From: Bos javanicus
Taxonomy: Eukaryota; Chordata; Mammalia; Artiodactyla; Bovidae
Reading direction: 5' to 3'
Assembly (NCBI RefSeq): GCF_032452875.1
Contig: NC_083873.1
Location: 74,583,987 to 74,647,986, forward strand
DNA length: 64,000 nucleotides
A program made the translations under genes and the position numbers. The notes beneath the pieces are model-generated. The model saw only the letters and a list, made by a program, of their open reading frames with translations. It did no database searches and had not been told where the DNA came from. Numbering within the stretch: position 1 is the stretch's first letter; each line of letters opens with the position of its first letter. Of the stretch, positions 21,933 through 31,039 are shown one piece after another.

Positions 21933-22132
21933 GCTTCATGGCTCAGCCAGGTAAATAATCCACCTGCAATGCAGGAGACAGATGTAGGAGATGGTTGTTC
22001 AAACCCCTGGGTCAGGAAGATCCCATGGAAAAGGAAATGGCAACCCACTCCAATATTCTTGCCTGGAAAATTCCATGGACAGAGGAGCCTGGTGGATCAC
22101 AAAGAGTCAGACACAACTGAGTGACTAAGCAT
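21933..22132 (+). mobile_element. Bov-tA SINE, tandem with the preceding copy
   Basis: Head CATGGCTCAGCCAGG, GCAATGCAGGAGACAG, and a Bov-A body ending GACACAACTGAGTGACTAAGC. It follows the previous Bov-tA with almost no spacer, in the same orientation. Confidence 0.85.
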
Positions 22133-22247
22133 AGTCTTATTCAAATCACGACTTTTCTGAAACTTGGGGAAACAGGGAAGTGAGAAAAGATGCACTCAAG
22201 AGTTCATTCTTGCACTAAAATGCTTGGAGATGAAGTGTATATGTACA

Positions 22248-22254
<7 letters not shown>

Positions 22255-22292
<38 letters not shown>
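22255..22292. repeat. (TA)n microsatellite
   Basis: About 19 TA units following a GTGTGT lead-in. Confidence 0.97.
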
Positions 22293-22293
<1 letters not shown>

Positions 22294-22294
<1 letters not shown>

Positions 22295-22473
22295 CATGCT
22301 CCTCTGTCCATGGAATTCTCCTGGCAAGAATACTGGAGTGGGTTGCCATTCCCTTCCTCAGGGATCTTCCCGACCAAGAGATTGAACCTTTTATGTCTCC
22401 TGCATTGGCAGGTGGGTTCTTTACTACTAGTGTCCCCTGGGAGTTCCAGAGCCATCAAGCAGGTATTTGCTAT
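22294..22473 (-). mobile_element. Bov-tA plus LTR edge, right arm of inverted repeat
   Basis: An antisense Bov-tA truncated at its 3' end (abuts the TA run), followed by the CCATCAAGCAGGTATTTGCTAT LTR-edge counterpart of 21692-21717. Microsatellites bound it on both sides. Confidence 0.8.
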
Positions 22474-22485
22474 ATACATACATAC

Positions 22486-22527
<42 letters not shown>
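22474..22527. repeat. (TACA)/(TA)n microsatellite
   Basis: TACATACATACATATATATACA followed by about 15 TA units. It replaces the sequence that follows the LTR edge in the left arm. Confidence 0.95.
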
Positions 22528-22530
<3 letters not shown>

Positions 22531-23097
22531 AAACAAAAGCAACAAAGATCAAGTCAAAGAAACAAATCCAGCATGGACACAGAATTGGGTCTTCCCTGCA
22601 TCCTTATCTCCAAATATGGAGAATGTACCTTACAATCTGGAGCTCTAAGGGCTAGGGCTCAAATACGAGTTTGTTTTTGTAGTTGTGTTTTTGAGAACAG
22701 GAAGTTGAAAGTGCAGTCAAGGCATAGCCATTGACTATTTGTAGAATTGGTAGACTCCCCAAAATACATCATACAGTCATAAATTGGGAAAGGAAATTGT
22801 ATGTACAGCATGACCCCAATTCTATGATAAAATAGTGTATTTTCTTAAAGTGAATATTAAGAGGTTTTTCCACTAGATTAAATTTAAGATTTTTTTTCAT
22901 TCTACTTCTCTATTTTTATCACAAATTGTACCTTATGTGATTGAAAAAGTACACACTACAGTCAATGCCTTTCCTGAAAACCTGTCTCCTCTATTTTGCA
23001 TATACTTCATATAATATGGGGCTCAAATTTCCACTTTCAGTGAAATTAGGGAGAAAAGACAATTTGTCAGTAAAGCTTATATATGCCTTTCATTTGA
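22528..23097. other. Unassigned, with a possible old L1 remnant
   Basis: About 570 bases. TGTACAGCATGACCCCAATTC at 22802-22822 recalls the 3' UTR of old L1 elements; the rest is not recognised. Confidence 0.35.
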
Positions 23098-23770
23098 AAA
23101 GATATATGCACCATTATGTTCATAGCAGCAGTTTACAATAGCCAGGACATGGAAGCAGCCTAAATGTCCATTCACAGAGGGACGGATAAAGAAGATGTGG
23201 TACGCGAAATATTGTTGTTTAGTCACTAAGTCGTGTCCAAATCTTTGCAACCCAATGAACTGTAGCCAGGCTCCTCTGTCCATGGGATTTCCCAGACATG
23301 AATACCGGCATGGTTTGCCATTTTCTTCTCCAGGGGATCTTCCTGACCCAAGAATTTTACGCATCCATTAAAAAAAAAAAAAAAAGAATGAAATGATGCC
23401 ATTTTCAGTAACGTGGATGGACCTGGAGATTATCATACTAAGTGAAGTAAGTCAGAAAAGGAAATACATATACCATAAGGTATCACTTATATGTGTAATC
23501 TAAAATATGATGCACGTGAATTTAATTTATGGAACAGACTAGACAAAGATAGACTTGTGGTTGCTAGGGGGCAGGTGGGCTGGCAGAGGGATGGATTGAG
23601 AACTTGGGATTAGCAGATGCAAACTATTATATGTAGAATGGATAAACAATAATGTCCCACTGCATAGCACAGGGAACTAAATTCAATATTTTTAAATAAA
23701 CCATAATAGAAAAGAATATGAAAGAGCCATTTTGCTATATATCACACACTAACACAACAATTAAATTTTT
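23098..23770 (+). mobile_element. L1 3' end, split by a Bov-tA
   Basis: At 23098-23211 it has the end of L1 ORF2 (ACAATAGCCAGGACATGGAAGC, 'aaatgtccattcacag'). From 23362 it continues with the 'gatggacctggagattatcatact' 3' block and an A/T tail near 23770. A Bov-tA occupies 23212-23358. An A15 run at 23370-23384 is an expanded internal A tract. Confidence 0.85.
23212..23358 (-). mobile_element. Bov-tA SINE, antisense, head-truncated
   Basis: A Bov-A body from GTTGTTTAGTCACTAAG to CTTCCTGACCCAAGAATT. Most of the tRNA-like head is missing. Short TACGC words at both edges may be a minimal TSD. Confidence 0.85.
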
Positions 23771-24379
23771 TTTAACTCCCTTCCTTCCCCTTTAAGACGG
23801 ATACCTCTGTGTTGGAAGGGTAACTACCTGATATCAGTGGCCGATCTGAGGAAGTGGGTAATGGCTGTGTTAAAGTATCCCTTCCCACCCCCCACCCCCG
23901 CCACTATCCAAGATGGAACTAGGGAGCTTAGCAGGTGGAAACTAGCCCTTCTTAACCCCTGGCCCCCAGCCTCCCTGAAGGGATAAGACTATTTTCATGC
24001 CTTGGTCCCTGCCTTGGGGAGCTCCATGACGTCACATCAAATTGTTGAGATTCAATATCAGGTTCAATATCTTTTGTATCTTCTATTTGGTCTGAATGGC
24101 CCGGAGCCCACTGCGAGGCTCCCAGGCTCCCTTGTGCAGGAGGCTGCGCCAGTCATGCTGCAGGAGCTGGACTCCATCATCTGCTCACTTTCTAGGTCCT
24201 GCAGTGCCAACTCCATCCTCTCTTTCCTCTTCTCTGCTCCTCCCTTCCCCTCTATCTCTTTCTCTTTCCTCTCCCAGTGGGGCCTGGGCAGCAGTGTTTT
24301 TTTAAGAGCCCAAACCTCTGAAAGAATGGAGAGTTGCTTTTTTTATTTTTTAAAGATTCTATACATAGTTGAGATTATA
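23771..24379. other. GC-richer single-copy-looking block
   Basis: Base composition rises clearly (for example CCCACCCCCCACCCCCGCC near 23890 and a GC-rich segment at 24090-24200), then a pyrimidine tract runs at 24210-24280. An open frame covers 24002-24430 (142 codons) but shows no domain I recognise and reads through low-complexity serine/phenylalanine sequence. It could be a decayed processed pseudogene, a regulatory element or an old repeat. Confidence 0.4.
24027..24034. promoter_or_regulatory. Palindromic CRE-like site TGACGTCA
   Basis: A perfect 8-bp ATF/CREB consensus inside the GC-richer block. Chance occurrence in 64 kb is not negligible and no promoter or transcript is evident. Confidence 0.25.
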
Positions 24380-24530
24380 AGTACAGGCATACGTTGCAGA
24401 TACTGCAGGTCAGGTTCCAGATCATCATAATTTAAGAGAATTTCACAATAAAGTGAGTCAGGTGAATCTTTTACTTTCCCAGTGCATGTAAAAGTTTGTA
24501 TACACTCTATTGTAGTTGATTAAGTGTTCA
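24380..24530 (+). mobile_element. Old DNA transposon fragment (Tigger/mariner-like)
   Basis: ACAGGCATACGTTGCAGATA, GGTTCCAGATCATC, ACAATAAAGTGAGTCA and TTTCCCAGTGCATGTAAAAG occur in the order and spacing of a widespread mammalian non-autonomous DNA transposon. I cannot name the subfamily. Confidence 0.55.
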
Positions 24531-25361
24531 TTATGCCATGCTGGACTGGAAGAAACACAAGCTGGAATCAAGATTGCCGAGAGATATATCAATAACCTCA
24601 GATATGCAGATGACACCACTCTTATGGCAGAAAGTGAAGAGGAACTCAAAAGCCTCTTGATGAAAGTGAAAGTGGAGAGTGAAAAAGTTGGCTTAAAGCT
24701 CAACATTCAGAAAACAAAGATCATGGCATCCGGTCCCACCACTTCATGGGAAATAGATGGGGAAACAGTGGAAACAGTGTCAGATTTTATTTTTCTGGGC
24801 TCCAAAATCACTACAGATGGTGACTGCAGCCATGAAATTAAAAGATGCTTACTCCTTGGAAGGAAAGTTATGACCAACCTAGAGAACATATTCCAAAGCA
24901 GAGCCATTACTTTGCCAATTAAGGTTCGTCTAGTCAAGACTATGGTTTTTCCTGTGGTCATGTATGGATGTGAGAGTTGGACTGTGAAGAAGGCTGAATG
25001 CCGAAGAATTGATTATTTTGAACTGTGGTATTGGAGAAGACTCTTGAGAGTCCCTTGGACTACAAGGAGATCCAACCAGTCCATTCTGAAGGAGATCAGC
25101 CCTGGGATTTCTTTGGAAGGAATGATGCTAAAGCTGAAACTCCAGTACTTTGGCCACCTCATGCCAAGAATTGACTCTCTGGAAAAGACTCTGATGCTGG
25201 AAGGGATTGGGGGCAGGAGGAGAAGGGGATGCCAGAGGATGAGATGGCTGGATGGCATCACTGACTCGATGGACATGAGTCTGAGTGAACTCTGGGAATT
25301 GGTGATGGACAGGGAGGCCTGGTGTGCTGTGATTCATGGGGTTGCAAAGAGTCGGACATGA
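24516..25361 (+). pseudogene. BovB reverse transcriptase C-terminal part, open frame
   Basis: 281 codons without interruption; the first ~10 come from flanking DNA, so the start codon is fortuitous. It begins at motif C (YADDTTLMAE), continues through the LCSHEIKR-type thumb region and ELWYWRRLL, and ends KSRT at a TGA close to the usual family C-terminus. Motifs A and B and the endonuclease are missing, so it cannot be a functional polymerase. Confidence 0.8.
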
Positions 25362-25384
25362 CTGAGCGACTGATATGATCTGAT
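24541..25384 (+). mobile_element. BovB 3' part, younger-looking subfamily
   Basis: 5'-truncated just upstream of the YADD region; runs to the natural 3' end with an ATCTGATCTGAT tail rather than the ACTGA tail of most copies here. It shares diagnostic variants (for example GGGATTTCTTTGGAAGG and ATGATGCTAAAGC) with the antisense fragment at 26598-27206. Confidence 0.93.
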
Positions 25385-25397
25385 CTGATGGCTAAAA

Positions 25398-25650
25398 GCG
25401 GAGAAAGCAATGGCAACCCACTCCAGTATTCTTGCCTGGCAAATCCCATGCACGGAGGAGCCTGTTGGGCTGCAGTCCATGGGGTCACTAGGAGTTGGAC
25501 ACAACTAAACGACTTCACTTTCACTTTGCACTTCCATGCATTGGAGAAGGAAATGGCAATCTACTCTAGTGTTCTCTCCTAGAGAATCCCAGGGACGAGG
25601 GAGCCTGGTGGCCTGCCGTCTCTGGGATCGCACAGAGCTGGACATGACAG
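25398..25650 (+). mobile_element. Bov-A2 SINE, 3'-truncated
   Basis: A dimer from GAGAAAGCAATGGCAACCC to GAGCTGGACATGACAG. The terminal AGTGACTTAGCAGCAG is absent and BovB sequence follows at once, so the junction is rearranged rather than a simple insertion. Confidence 0.88.
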
Positions 25651-26437
25651 AAAAGCAAGAGAGTTCCAGAAAAATATCTATTTCTGCTTTATTGACTATG
25701 CTAAAGCCTTTGACTGTGTGGATCACAATAAACTGTGGAAAATTCTGAAAGATATGGGAATACCAGACCGCCTGACCTGCCTCTTGGGAAACCTATATGC
25801 AGGTCAGGAAGTAACAGTTAGAACTGGACATGGAACAACAGACTGGTTCCAAATAGGAAAAGGAGTACGTCAAGGCTGTATATTGTCACACTGCTTATTT
25901 ATTTATTTATTTTTGAAATTCAAATAAAAATTTTATTTTTTATTTTATTTTTTTAAATTTTATTTTATTTTTAATCTTTACAATATTGTATTGGTTTTGC
26001 CAAATATCGTAATGAATCCACCACAGGTATACATGTGTTCCCCATCCTGAACCATCCTCCCTCCTCCCTCCCCATACCATCCCTCTTATTTAACTTATAT
26101 GCAGAGTACATCATGAGAAACACCCGGCTGGAAGAAGCACAAGCTGGAATCAAGATTGCTGGGAGAAATAGCAATAACCTCAGATATGCAGATGACACTA
26201 CCCTTATGGCAGAAAGTGAAGAGAAACTAAAATGCCTCTTGATGAAAGTGAAAGTGGAGAGTGAAAAAGTTGGCTTAAAACTCAACATTCAGAAAACGAA
26301 GATCATGGTATCTGGTCCCATCACTCCATGGCAAATAGATGGGGAAACAGTGAAAACATTGTCATACTTTATTTTTGGGGGCTCCAAAATAGTGATGGTG
26401 ATTGAAGCCATGAAATTAAAAGACACTTGCTCCCTGA
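25651..26437 (+). mobile_element. BovB middle fragment, split by an L1 tail
   Basis: It begins at AAAGCAAGAGAGTTCC (upstream of motif A) and carries FIDYAKAFDCVDH, then the motif B region, is interrupted by an L1 3' end at 25902-26084, and resumes with the AEYIMRN and YADD region. It ends abruptly at TTGCTCCCTG. Confidence 0.9.
25902..26084 (-). mobile_element. L1 3' end, antisense, nested in BovB
   Basis: An A-rich tail in reverse (TTTATTTATTT), then the ruminant L1 3' UTR complement: CAATATTGTATTGGTTTTGCC, ACAGGTATACATGTGTTCCCC and CTCCCTCCCC. The target CTTATTTA is duplicated at 25894-25901 and 26085-26092. Confidence 0.9.
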
Positions 26438-26597
26438 AAAATCCCATGAATGGAGGAGCCTGGTAGGCTGCAGTTCATTGGGTCACTAAGAGTCAGACAC
26501 AACTGAGCAACTTCATTTTCACTTTTCACTTTCATGCTTTGGAGAAGGAAATGGCAACCCACTCCAGTGTTCTTGCCTGTAGAATCCCAGGGATGGC
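26438..26597 (+). mobile_element. Bov-A2 SINE fragment, truncated at both ends
   Basis: It starts at AATCCCATGAATGGAGG in the first monomer and stops at CAGGGATGGCG in the second. It links a plus BovB to a minus BovB. Confidence 0.85.
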
Positions 26598-27206
26598 GAC
26601 TCTTCGCATGAGTCAACTCTTCGCATGAGGTGGCCAAAGTACTGGAGTTTCAGCTTTAGCATCATTCCTTCCAAAGAAATCCCAGGGCTGATCTCCTTCA
26701 GAATGGATTGGTTGGATCTCCTTGCAGTCCAAGGGACTCTCAAGAGTCTTCTCCAACACCACAGTTCAAAATCATCAATTCTTCAGCATTCAGCCTTCTT
26801 CACAGTCCAACTCTCACATCCGTACATGACCACTGGAAAAACCATAGCCTTAACTAGAGGAACCTTTGTTGGCAAAGTAATGTCTCTGCTTTTCAATATG
26901 CTATCTAGGTTGGTCATAACTTTCCTTCCAAGGAGTAAGCATCTTTTAATTTCATGGCTGCAGTCACCATCTGTAGTGATTTTGGAGCCCCGAAAAATAA
27001 AGTCTGACACTGTTTCCACTGTTTCCCCATCTATTTCCCATGAAGTGGTGGGACTGGATGCCATGATCTTCATTTTCTGAATGTTGAGTCCACTTTCACT
27101 TTCAAGAGGCGTTTTAGTTCCTCTTCACTTTCTGCCATAAGGGTGGTGTCATCTGCATATCTGAGGTTATTGATATTTCTTCTGGCAATCTTGATTCCAG
27201 CTTTGG
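26598..27206 (-). mobile_element. BovB fragment, antisense, inverted partner of 24541-25160
   Basis: It covers the same part of BovB as the plus copy at 24541-25160 and shares its subfamily variants. A 14-bp direct repeat, ACTCTTCGCATGAG, sits at its left junction (26599-26612 and 26616-26629). Minus-strand reading keeps an open segment at 27073-26783. Confidence 0.9.
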
Positions 27207-27394
27207 TTTTGATTAATATTATTTTAGATTTAAGATAGTATGAGCCTAATAAATTAATATATTTAATAGAGTCCTTATCAATCTTTAGCATCCATCACTG
27301 CATTTTAAGAAGATGTTCTTATCTGTATGTAGTGTGGCCATGTGGTCATATTTCCCAGAATATGGAGTCAGTAGATGATATCACATTGATTTAG

Positions 27395-27640
27395 TGTGAT
27401 GGCTGTGAAGTCAACTGGGAATCAATTCAAGGTCAAGAAATTGCTAACTGTGAGATCTTGTTAGACAAGTATTTCATTCCTCTCCTTTGTTGTCTTTACC
27501 TGTAAAATATTGATATATATAGCAAAGTCCTTGTGAGGTTGAAATGACTCAATTCCATTTTTGAGTTTTTGAAATTCCATTTCAAGAGTTTTTGAAACAC
27601 TACTTGAAACATAGGAAATCCACTATTATCATTGTAAATA
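27395..27640 (+). mobile_element. MIR SINE, diverged
   Basis: Ordered MIR core counterparts: TGTGAAGTCAACTGGGAATC, GCTAACTGTGAGATCTTG, tacctgtaaaatattga, TTGTGAGGTTGAAATGA. Low identity but the order is convincing. Confidence 0.6.
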
Positions 27641-27798
27641 TATGTCCTCTGTAAAACACAAGATGTAGTTATTTCTGATTAATTACTAGTTTGAAGTTTT
27701 CAATGGCATTCTTTAGAGGCATAAAATTCCTTACAAGCTCTGTAAACATGCTCTGTTTAGACACCAATATTGATTGGGGTTAATATTGATTCTCTAAC

Positions 27799-29139
27799 CT
27801 TATTCCAATCGCAAAGAAGGGCAATGCCAAAGAATGTTCAAACTACTACACAGTTGCACTCAATTCACACTCTAGCAACACAATGCTCAAAATTCTCCAA
27901 GCCAGGCTTCAACAGTCCGTGAACCATGAACTGTCAGATGTTCATTCTAGATTTAGAAAAGGCAGAGGAACCAGAGATAAAATTGCCAACATCAGCTAGA
28001 TCATGGAGAAAGCAGGAGAGTTCCAGAAAACATCTACTTCTGCTTTATTGACTACACCAAATCCTTTGACTGTGTGGATCACAAAAAATTGTGGAAAATT
28101 CTTAAACAGATGGAAATAAAAAAAAAAACAATTAAAAAAAAAAAAGATGGAAATACCAGACAACCTGACCTGGGTCCTGAGAAGTCTGTATGCAGGTCAA
28201 GAAGCAACAGTTAGAACTGGACATGGAGCAACAGACTGGTTCAAATTTGGGAAAGGAGTATGTCAAGTATGTATATTGTCACTCTGATTATTTAACTTAT
28301 ATGCAGAATACATCATGTGAAATGCTGGGCTGGATGAAGCACAAGCTGGAATCAAGATTGCCGGGAGAAATATCAATAATCTCACATACATGGATGATAC
28401 CATCCTTATGGTAGAAGGTGAAGGAGAATTAAAGAGCTTCTTGATGAAAGTGAGAGAAGAGAGTGAAAAATTTGACTTAAAACTCAGCATTCAGAAAACT
28501 AAGATCATGACATCCAGTTCCATCACTTCATGGCAAATAAATGGGTAAACAGTGGAAACAGTGGCTGACTTTAATTTTGGGCTCCAAAATCACTGCAGAT
28601 GGTGACTACAACAATGAAATTAAAAGACGCTTGCTCCTTGGAAGAAAAGCTATGGCTAACCTAGACAGCATATTAAAAAGCAGAGACATTACTTTGCCAA
28701 CAAAGGTCTGTCTAGTCAAAGCTATGGTTTTTCCAGTAGTCATGTATGGATGTGAGAGTTGGACTATAAAGAAAACTGAGAGTTGAAGAATTGATGATTT
28801 TGAACTGTGGTATTGGAGAGACTCTTGAGATTCCCTTGAACTGCAAGGATATCCAACCAGTCCATCCTAAAGGAAATCGGTCCTGAATATTCATTGAAAG
28901 GACTGATGCTAAAGCTGAAACTACAGTACTTTGGCCACCTGATGTGAAGAGCTGACTCATTTGAAAAGACCCTGATGCTGGGAAGGATTGAAGGCAGGAG
29001 GAGAAGGGGATGACAGAGGATGAGATGGTTGGATGTCATCACTGATTCACTGGACATAAGTTTGAGCAAGGTCCAGGAGTTTGAGCCAGGAGAACCTGGC
29101 ATGCTGCCTTCCATGGGGTTACAGAAAGTCGGACATGAA
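27799..29139 (+). mobile_element. BovB, 1.3 kb, with an A-rich micro-insertion
   Basis: It runs from the linker/reverse transcriptase boundary to the 3' end. Motif A (TDYTKSFDCVD-like) and motif C (YMDDT-like) are recognisable but mutated and frames are broken. A 26-bp A-rich block with its own TSD lies at 28119-28144. Confidence 0.93.
28119..28144 (+). mobile_element. A-rich tail-only insertion
   Basis: Twenty-six bases, nearly all A with a central CAATT, break the BovB at a target duplicated perfectly as AGATGGAAATA (28108-28118 and 28145-28155). The AATTAAAAAAA end equals the 3' end of ruminant L1, so an extremely 5'-truncated L1 is the simplest reading. Confidence 0.75.
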
Positions 29140-29400
29140 TAAATATATACATGCACATACACCCAAAAACGTATATATACACATACATATTATATACCTT
29201 TATATATAAATATACATGTAATTAAATAGTTCTATAACTATATATATATGTGTGTGTGTGTAGCATCCTCTCTCTATATAAAACATAGCCTATGTAAAAT
29301 ATATAGATAACTAAATGTATAACTATATATAACATTCTGTCTCTCTGTGTCTCTCTCTACACCCACACACATACATAACACATCATTGTTATCAGTAGTT
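29140..29400. repeat. Mixed TATA/TACA/TGTG simple repeats
   Basis: Imperfect TATA, TACA, GTGTGTGTG (29250-29261) and CTCTCT tracts. Confidence 0.8.
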
Positions 29401-29708
29401 ACATACAGTTTATTCAGAATAAGAATATTTCCTGAAACTTCTCAGTGCTTCCTATTTATTTTACAAATAGCAATATCCTAAAAGTTTGTCTCCTTTGTTA
29501 AAGGAACACAACAAAATGAGCCACCCGGATGGATGAGCACTCCTCAAATTCCCCAATTAATGTAAGTTAAATAACATTTACAATATATATCATGAAAAAT
29601 AAGTGACTTCCTGTCAATTGTCCTTTTCTCATGCCAATCTAAAATAATTTCAGCAAGCAAACTTCATAGTGATGGAGAGTTTTGAAATAGTAAATATCAT
29701 TTATAGTC
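29401..29708. other. Unassigned stretch
   Basis: About 300 bases with nothing recognisable. Confidence 0.3.
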
Positions 29709-30034
29709 TGTATGCATTTAGTGGCTCAGTCATGTCCAATTCTTTGTGACCCCATGGACTATAGCCAGCCAGGTGCCTCTGTCCATGGGGATTCTCCAGG
29801 CAAGAATATTGAAGTGGGGCCCCCTCCTCCAGCGGATCTTCCCAACCCAGGGATCAAACTCATGTTTCCCACATTGAAAGCAGATTCTTTATCATCTAAG
29901 GCACCAGAGAAGCCCAAGAATACTGGAGTGGGTAGCCTATCCCTTCTCTAGTGGATCTTCCTGACCCAGGAATCGAACTGGGGTCTCCTGCATGCAGGAG
30001 GATTCTTTACCAACTGAGCTACTAGGAAAGTCCC
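29709..30034 (-). mobile_element. Bov-tA SINE with an added second half, antisense
   Basis: A full antisense Bov-tA at 29709-29915 is followed directly by a second partial unit (29916-30034) with half a Bov-A body and another reverse tRNA head ending GAGCTACTAGGAAAGTCCC. The arrangement is a head-side dimer like that at 8334-8630, but longer. Confidence 0.85.
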
Positions 30035-31030
30035 CAGATATCTTTTATATCTTTACCCCCAAAGCAAGTACACCTTGGTTATCTTAGAGGAAAATGAAGA
30101 GTATGATTCCTTTAAATATGGAAGACTTAAAATACAAACATAAACTGGATATTTTAAAGTTAATTCTCACCCCATTTTTTGAGCTAAATATGTTAAGCCA
30201 TATTAAATTTTCCTTTTCATCATCATGTGAGAATAACAAAAGCATTAAGTCATCAAAAGAGAACTTATAAGAAATATTGGGTGCTTAATTCTATATATGA
30301 CAAAGATCTCTCTGCTAAAAGAAACACAATATTCTTGAAGGAGACAAATAAAGTACATTACATATTTATAGAAACATATGTGACTGCATATCATGTCATG
30401 AATTGTAGCTTAGGTTATCTATTACATTTTAAAAATTGGTAACTATAAATATTTTCTCAGTTTTTAATAAAGATATTACCTACTAATGCCTATAATATTT
30501 ATGAGTATAAAGATGGTGAAGCTTAGTAATACCAGTTTCCTGAATAACATGAAATAATGTTGCATTTTTAATACAAATATCTAGATTGATGATTAAGGTT
30601 TATTTCTAGAATACTCAAGGAGTTTAGGCCATTTGTAAAAGTTTTATCTAACACTTCTCATAAAGTAAAATAATGCTTTCTATAGACTTTCTAATTTACT
30701 TTTAAATGGAGAAATGCATTCTGTTTGCTTTTAGTGGAAAGCAAGATAACTAGACATCAATGGATTATAAATTTATTTTACCCTAGGTCTGTTTTCTTTA
30801 GAATAATCACTATTTTCATGCAACTCATCTGAATTATTTGTAAAATAAGGTTTCAGAGTAGATGATCCAAAAAAAAAAAAAAACTATGTTGTTAAACTAC
30901 AGATAAACTATTGAAAGAGTGAAGTGGATTTTCAAAATTTGGTGTTGAAAAATTGGGCCTATTACATTCAAATTACAGAAAATCACAGAAAAGAAAAAAA
31001 AAGATACAATAAAAATGGAAAAACACTTTA
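30035..31030. other. Unassigned AT-rich DNA
   Basis: About 1 kb with no recognised repeat and only short frames. An A14 run lies at 30870-30883. Confidence 0.4.
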
Positions 31031-31039
31031 TTTAATATG

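Noticed and set aside
22190..22734. Long frames rich in alternating tyrosine and isoleucine
   Set aside because: They are translations of the TA microsatellites joined to SINE sequence, not proteins.
20701..22740. An intact endogenous retrovirus between two LTR-like blocks
   Set aside because: The blocks face opposite directions, the interval is short, and there is no gag, pol or env frame.
24002..24430. 142-codon open frame as a host gene
   Set aside because: No recognised domain, ends in low-complexity serine/phenylalanine text from a pyrimidine tract, no flanking splice or promoter evidence. Kept only as an unassigned block.
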